A DNA stretch of 64,000 bases from Ahniella affigens (GTDB lineage: Bacteria > Pseudomonadota > Gammaproteobacteria > Xanthomonadales > Ahniellaceae): contig NZ_CP027860.1 of the NCBI RefSeq assembly GCF_003015185.1, positions 5,115,001 through 5,179,000 of the forward strand, in the 5' to 3' direction. The translations under genes were made by a program, and so were the position numbers. The notes beneath the pieces were generated by a model that saw only the letters and a program-made list of their open reading frames with translations, was not told the origin of the DNA and did not search any database. Positions 61,476 to 64,000 of this stretch are shown piece by piece (the first letter of the stretch is position 1; each line of letters opens with the position of its first letter).

Positions 61476-62611
61476 GACACCCGCACGGCCTCCATGAACA
61501 GAGCATAGAACCGATTGCCGTGGCGTGCACTCGCCACCGCACTGGCCGTATCGACCTGCAGCAGCGGGTCTGGGCTGCCCATGTGGGTGGACAGGACGAT
61601 TTCCTGGAAGCCGGCGGCGCGCAGTGCCTTGCCCAGCGTCTCGGCGTCGTAGCCGAACTTGTGCGATTCGAGCAGGTAGGACGGTTCCGGACTCGCACCG
61701 GCATAGGCGAGGAAGCTTTCGAGCGGCGTCAGGTCTTTCGGCCACCAGTCCCAGGTCTCGTGGCGCGACTGGAAGAACTGGGTGTCCTGTTGCTGGTACG
61801 CGTCGATGCAGCCGGCAATGTCGGGCACCGCGAGACGCAGTCGGCCACCCGGGGCCAGTACGCGGAACATCTCGCGCAGGAAGGTGCCGACATCCTGCGG
61901 GTAGTAGAGATGCTCCAACATGTGCGACACGTAGATGCGTGCCACGCTGCCGTCGGCGAAGGGCAGCCCCCACGCAAGATTCAAGTTCAACGGGGCGCCC
62001 TGGATGTCGATGTTCACGAATCCATCAATGCGGGTGGGCCCCGCGCCCAGGTGCAGATTCAGACCCTGCGACTGCGCCGTGAGCGCTAACGCGGCGAGTT
62101 GGGGCGACACGAATTCGCCGCGCAGCGCTGCGAGTTCGGTCTTGAGCTCATCGACCGCGGCCAGCAGCGCCATCAGCCGACGTTCCAAGCCGGCGCCCGT
62201 GCGCTCGCGCAACGCGCTTTCGGCAAACGCACCGAGGCACTGCACATCGGCGCCCAGGTCATAAACCGAGCGCGCCAGAAAGCGCAGGTGCTTTTGGGCG
62301 CGATCGGCGGACCACGCAGCGTCGGGCTCGTTGGCGGCGGGGCTTTCGGCATCAACGAGGACGCCGATCTCGTAGAGATGGGACAGGATTTCCTGCACCG
62401 TGCCGCGATGCGGCGGCGGCACTTGCGCGAGCGCCTGCATCAGCCCGCACGGTCGAACGAACAGGCCGAGCAGCGCGACGATCTGCGGATTGTCGATCGC
62501 GAAGGCTGGGTGTCGGCTTTGGGTAGTGTGGACCCACCAACGGCCGCCTCGGGCACGGATCAGGGCATCGGCAGCAAGTAACCAGTGGTTGGCAGTCATG
62601 GTGTTGAACAC
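61472..62611 (-). CDS. Class I SAM methyltransferase with N-terminal winged-helix-like part
   Basis: This protein has 379 residues. The start is GTG 62611 (next to the upstream TGA) or ATG 62599. Residues ~10-90 look like a small winged helix (PQIVALLGLFVRPCGLMQAL, EILSHLYEIGVLVD). The core has motif I LHLGAGPTRIDGFVNID near residue 195, an acidic loop, SHMLEHLYYPQDVG and the motif FRVLAPGGRLRLAVPD, all typical of methyltransferase type 11. It is coupled to both dioxygenases. The N-terminal part recalls PqqD/RRE-type peptide-binding winged helices, but this is inference. Confidence 0.85.
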   Translation of the reverse strand: MFNTMTANHWLLAADALIRARGGRWWVHTTQSRHPAFAIDNPQIVALLGLFVRPCGLMQALAQVPPPHRGTVQEILSHLYEIGVLVDAESPAANEPDAAWSADRAQKHLRFLARSVYDLGADVQCLGAFAESALRERTGAGLERRLMALLAAVDELKTELAALRGEFVSPQLAALALTAQSQGLNLHLGAGPTRIDGFVNIDIQGAPLNLNLAWGLPFADGSVARIYVSHMLEHLYYPQDVGTFLREMFRVLAPGGRLRLAVPDIAGCIDAYQQQDTQFFQSRHETWDWWPKDLTPLESFLAYAGASPEPSYLLESHKFGYDAETLGKALRAAGFQEIVLSTHMGSPDPLLQVDTASAVASARHGNRFYALFMEAVRVS

Positions 62612-63193
62612 TCAGAACAGAAAGTACGTGGACAAAATGAACTTGTCGTTGGAGACCGGCGCACAGCCTTGGTGCTGATACATCCAATACGGCGGAAACA
62701 TCAGCAGCCGTCCAGCCTTCGGCGCCACCTTCATGCCGAGGTCGACGAACTCGGTTTCGCCCCCGACCTCAACATCGTTCAGATACCAAAGAAACACGAG
62801 ATAGCGATTGGCCACCGGACCAATTGAGTCGAAATGTGGCTGAAACTTTTCGCCGCCGCCCACGCGATAGCGCTTGACGATCAATTCGCTGACCTTGGGG
62901 CTCGGTGGCACGGGCAGGTGGAGCTTCAACGCTGCGTTGTAGCGTGCCAGGTGCTGCAGCATGTTGTGACCGATGTGCTGGCGGAAACCGGCGTCGGACA
63001 AGGGGCCGATGTCGAGCTCCGTCCAGGCGCTGTCGTCGTGGCCCTCACGAACCCCGCGGCCGTTGACCTTCTGGAAGCGCCTCAGGGCATCAAAGCTCTG
63101 CACCATGCGCGCGCAGAAGGCGGGGTCAAGCGCGTCGTCAAACACCTGAATGGCGGTGGCCAGATCACGTTGGGCAGGCAGGAGGTCGGTCAT
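62612..63193 (-). CDS. Prolyl-4-hydroxylase-like 2-oxoglutarate Fe(II) dioxygenase
   Basis: ATG 63193 (MTDLLPAQRDLATAI) gives 193 residues. The double-stranded beta-helix core has VKRYRVGGGEKFQPHFD with H120 and D122 as iron ligands, VFLWYLNDVEVGGETEF, and a distal His in YQHQG. The Lys in NDKFILSTYFLF binds 2-oxoglutarate in this family. It is the first gene of the minus-strand operon to 60300, divergent from a TPR gene starting at 63253; the 59 bp between hold both promoters. Confidence 0.88.
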   Translation of the reverse strand: MTDLLPAQRDLATAIQVFDDALDPAFCARMVQSFDALRRFQKVNGRGVREGHDDSAWTELDIGPLSDAGFRQHIGHNMLQHLARYNAALKLHLPVPPSPKVSELIVKRYRVGGGEKFQPHFDSIGPVANRYLVFLWYLNDVEVGGETEFVDLGMKVAPKAGRLLMFPPYWMYQHQGCAPVSNDKFILSTYFLF

Positions 63194-63252
63194 AGGCTTG
63201 CCAAGGAGACTCCGAAACCGACATAGTCGCACGATTCCAAGCCGAGTGTTTC

Positions 63253-64000
63253 ATGTCCAATCAAGACGCTTCTTCCGGTTCTGTGCTGACGCATGCGTTT
63301 ACCTTGCTCCAACAGGGCGAAGGCGCGGCGGCAGAGCGGCTGGTCCGGGCCATTCTGCAGGCGCAGCCGCAACACGCTGGTGCCGCGACCGTGCTGGCCT
63401 TGGCGTGTCTACAGCAGGGGCGGCCACAAGACGCCTTGCCCATTTTCGACCGCTTGTGTGTGCTTGAGCCCAATGAGCCCACGCACTGGGCGAATCTTGC
63501 CAATTGCATGTGCGAAATGGGCCGCGATGCCGACGCGCTGATTCCGATGCAGCAGGCGTTCAAGCTCGGCGCCAACGATCCGGGCAGCTACTTCGCTTAT
63601 GCGCGCACCCTGATTGCGCATCGCCGTTTGCCCGAAGCGTTGCAAGCGATCGATGCGGCGATTCGGCATCAAGGATTTGATGCCGACCTCCGATTGACGC
63701 GCGCTAGGATCTTGACCAGCCTCGATCGGTGGCCGGATGCGAATGCCGAGATCGAGTTGCTCGCACGCCTGCCGATGTCGGCAGCGCAACGGGCGGAAGC
63801 CGGACATGTCCTGCTGCAAACGGGGCTATATGCCGACGCCGAACGGCTGTTCGCGATGGCGTTGCAGCAGGACCCGGAGCTGCTGGATGCCCGCATTGGC
63901 TTGGCACTGACCCAGGAGCGGACGAATCAAGTCCCAGCCGCAGAGCAGACTGCGCTTTTGCTTCCTGAAATCACGATGGATTCGCGCTTGCAGCAGAAGA
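63253..64000 (+). CDS. TPR protein, N-terminal part (runs off the window)
   Basis: From ATG 63253 the frame stays open to the end of the window (249 codons). It shows successive TPR units (AFTLLQQGEGAAAERLVRAI, ALPIFDRLCVLEPNEPTHW, ALIPMQQAFKLGANDPGSY). There is no signal peptide. In this lineage such N-terminal TPR arrays often precede a sulfotransferase domain, but that part would lie beyond 64000. It is divergent from the dioxygenase operon. Confidence 0.85.
   Translation, partial: MSNQDASSGSVLTHAFTLLQQGEGAAAERLVRAILQAQPQHAGAATVLALACLQQGRPQDALPIFDRLCVLEPNEPTHWANLANCMCEMGRDADALIPMQQAFKLGANDPGSYFAYARTLIAHRRLPEALQAIDAAIRHQGFDADLRLTRARILTSLDRWPDANAEIELLARLPMSAAQRAEAGHVLLQTGLYADAERLFAMALQQDPELLDARIGLALTQERTNQVPAAEQTALLLPEITMDSRLQQK

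Overview
The window suggests a free-living gammaproteobacterium of the Xanthomonadales/Lysobacterales (Rhodanobacteraceae or Lysobacteraceae type). The basis is an OleC-type olefin synthesis ligase, exported proteins with a C-terminal (F/L)-x-D-x-FE tail, RAYT transposases, and many small lipoproteins and secreted proteins. This is a lineage inference from gene content, not a database result. No rRNA, tRNA or CRISPR array was seen.

Layout. 1-8 kb: the end of an RND efflux permease; a three-gene minus-strand set with a TIM-barrel epimerase-like protein; a four-gene minus-strand operon (51-aa Cys-rich metal-binding protein, alpha/beta hydrolase, DUF4331 lipoprotein, TPR protein); an AraC regulator. 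8-31 kb: small exported or lipoprotein genes of unknown function between dense intergenic repeats, plus a MarR regulator/S41 peptidase pair with a perfect 20-bp operator and an ester-cyclase/LytS-type kinase/LytTR regulator operon. 31-42 kb: RAYT transposase copies in several states of decay, an operon with a Fic-domain protein, and IS3 debris. 41.6-47.1 kb: a three-gene locus (unknown protein, membrane protein, KAP-family P-loop NTPase) that resembles a membrane-associated defence cassette; its NTPase is cut by an IS5-family element. 47-54 kb: two partial 3' copies of oleC, a second identical IS in inverted orientation, then intact oleC. 54-64 kb: ordinary chromosome with folE, an ABC exporter, a sensor kinase, a TonB-like protein, and a minus-strand operon of two dioxygenases and a methyltransferase facing a TPR gene.

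Repeats are the dominant feature. Four kinds can be separated. (1) MITE-like elements share terminal repeats and 4-bp YTAR target duplications with the resident IS5-family element. (2) A ~130-bp family (called A here) has imperfect ends TCGGAGACACCCA/TGGGTGTCCGA. (3) Hairpin-rich B repeats lie just upstream of RAYT 5' ends. (4) A C repeat with 22-bp inverted arms has hairpin loops (GAAA) that are hit by a third element with 16-bp inverted ends. Empty and occupied sites for this last element can be compared inside the window.

The least explained coding systems are the KAP locus (41598-47107), the Fic operon (35811-38651) and the dioxygenase/methyltransferase cluster (60300-63193).
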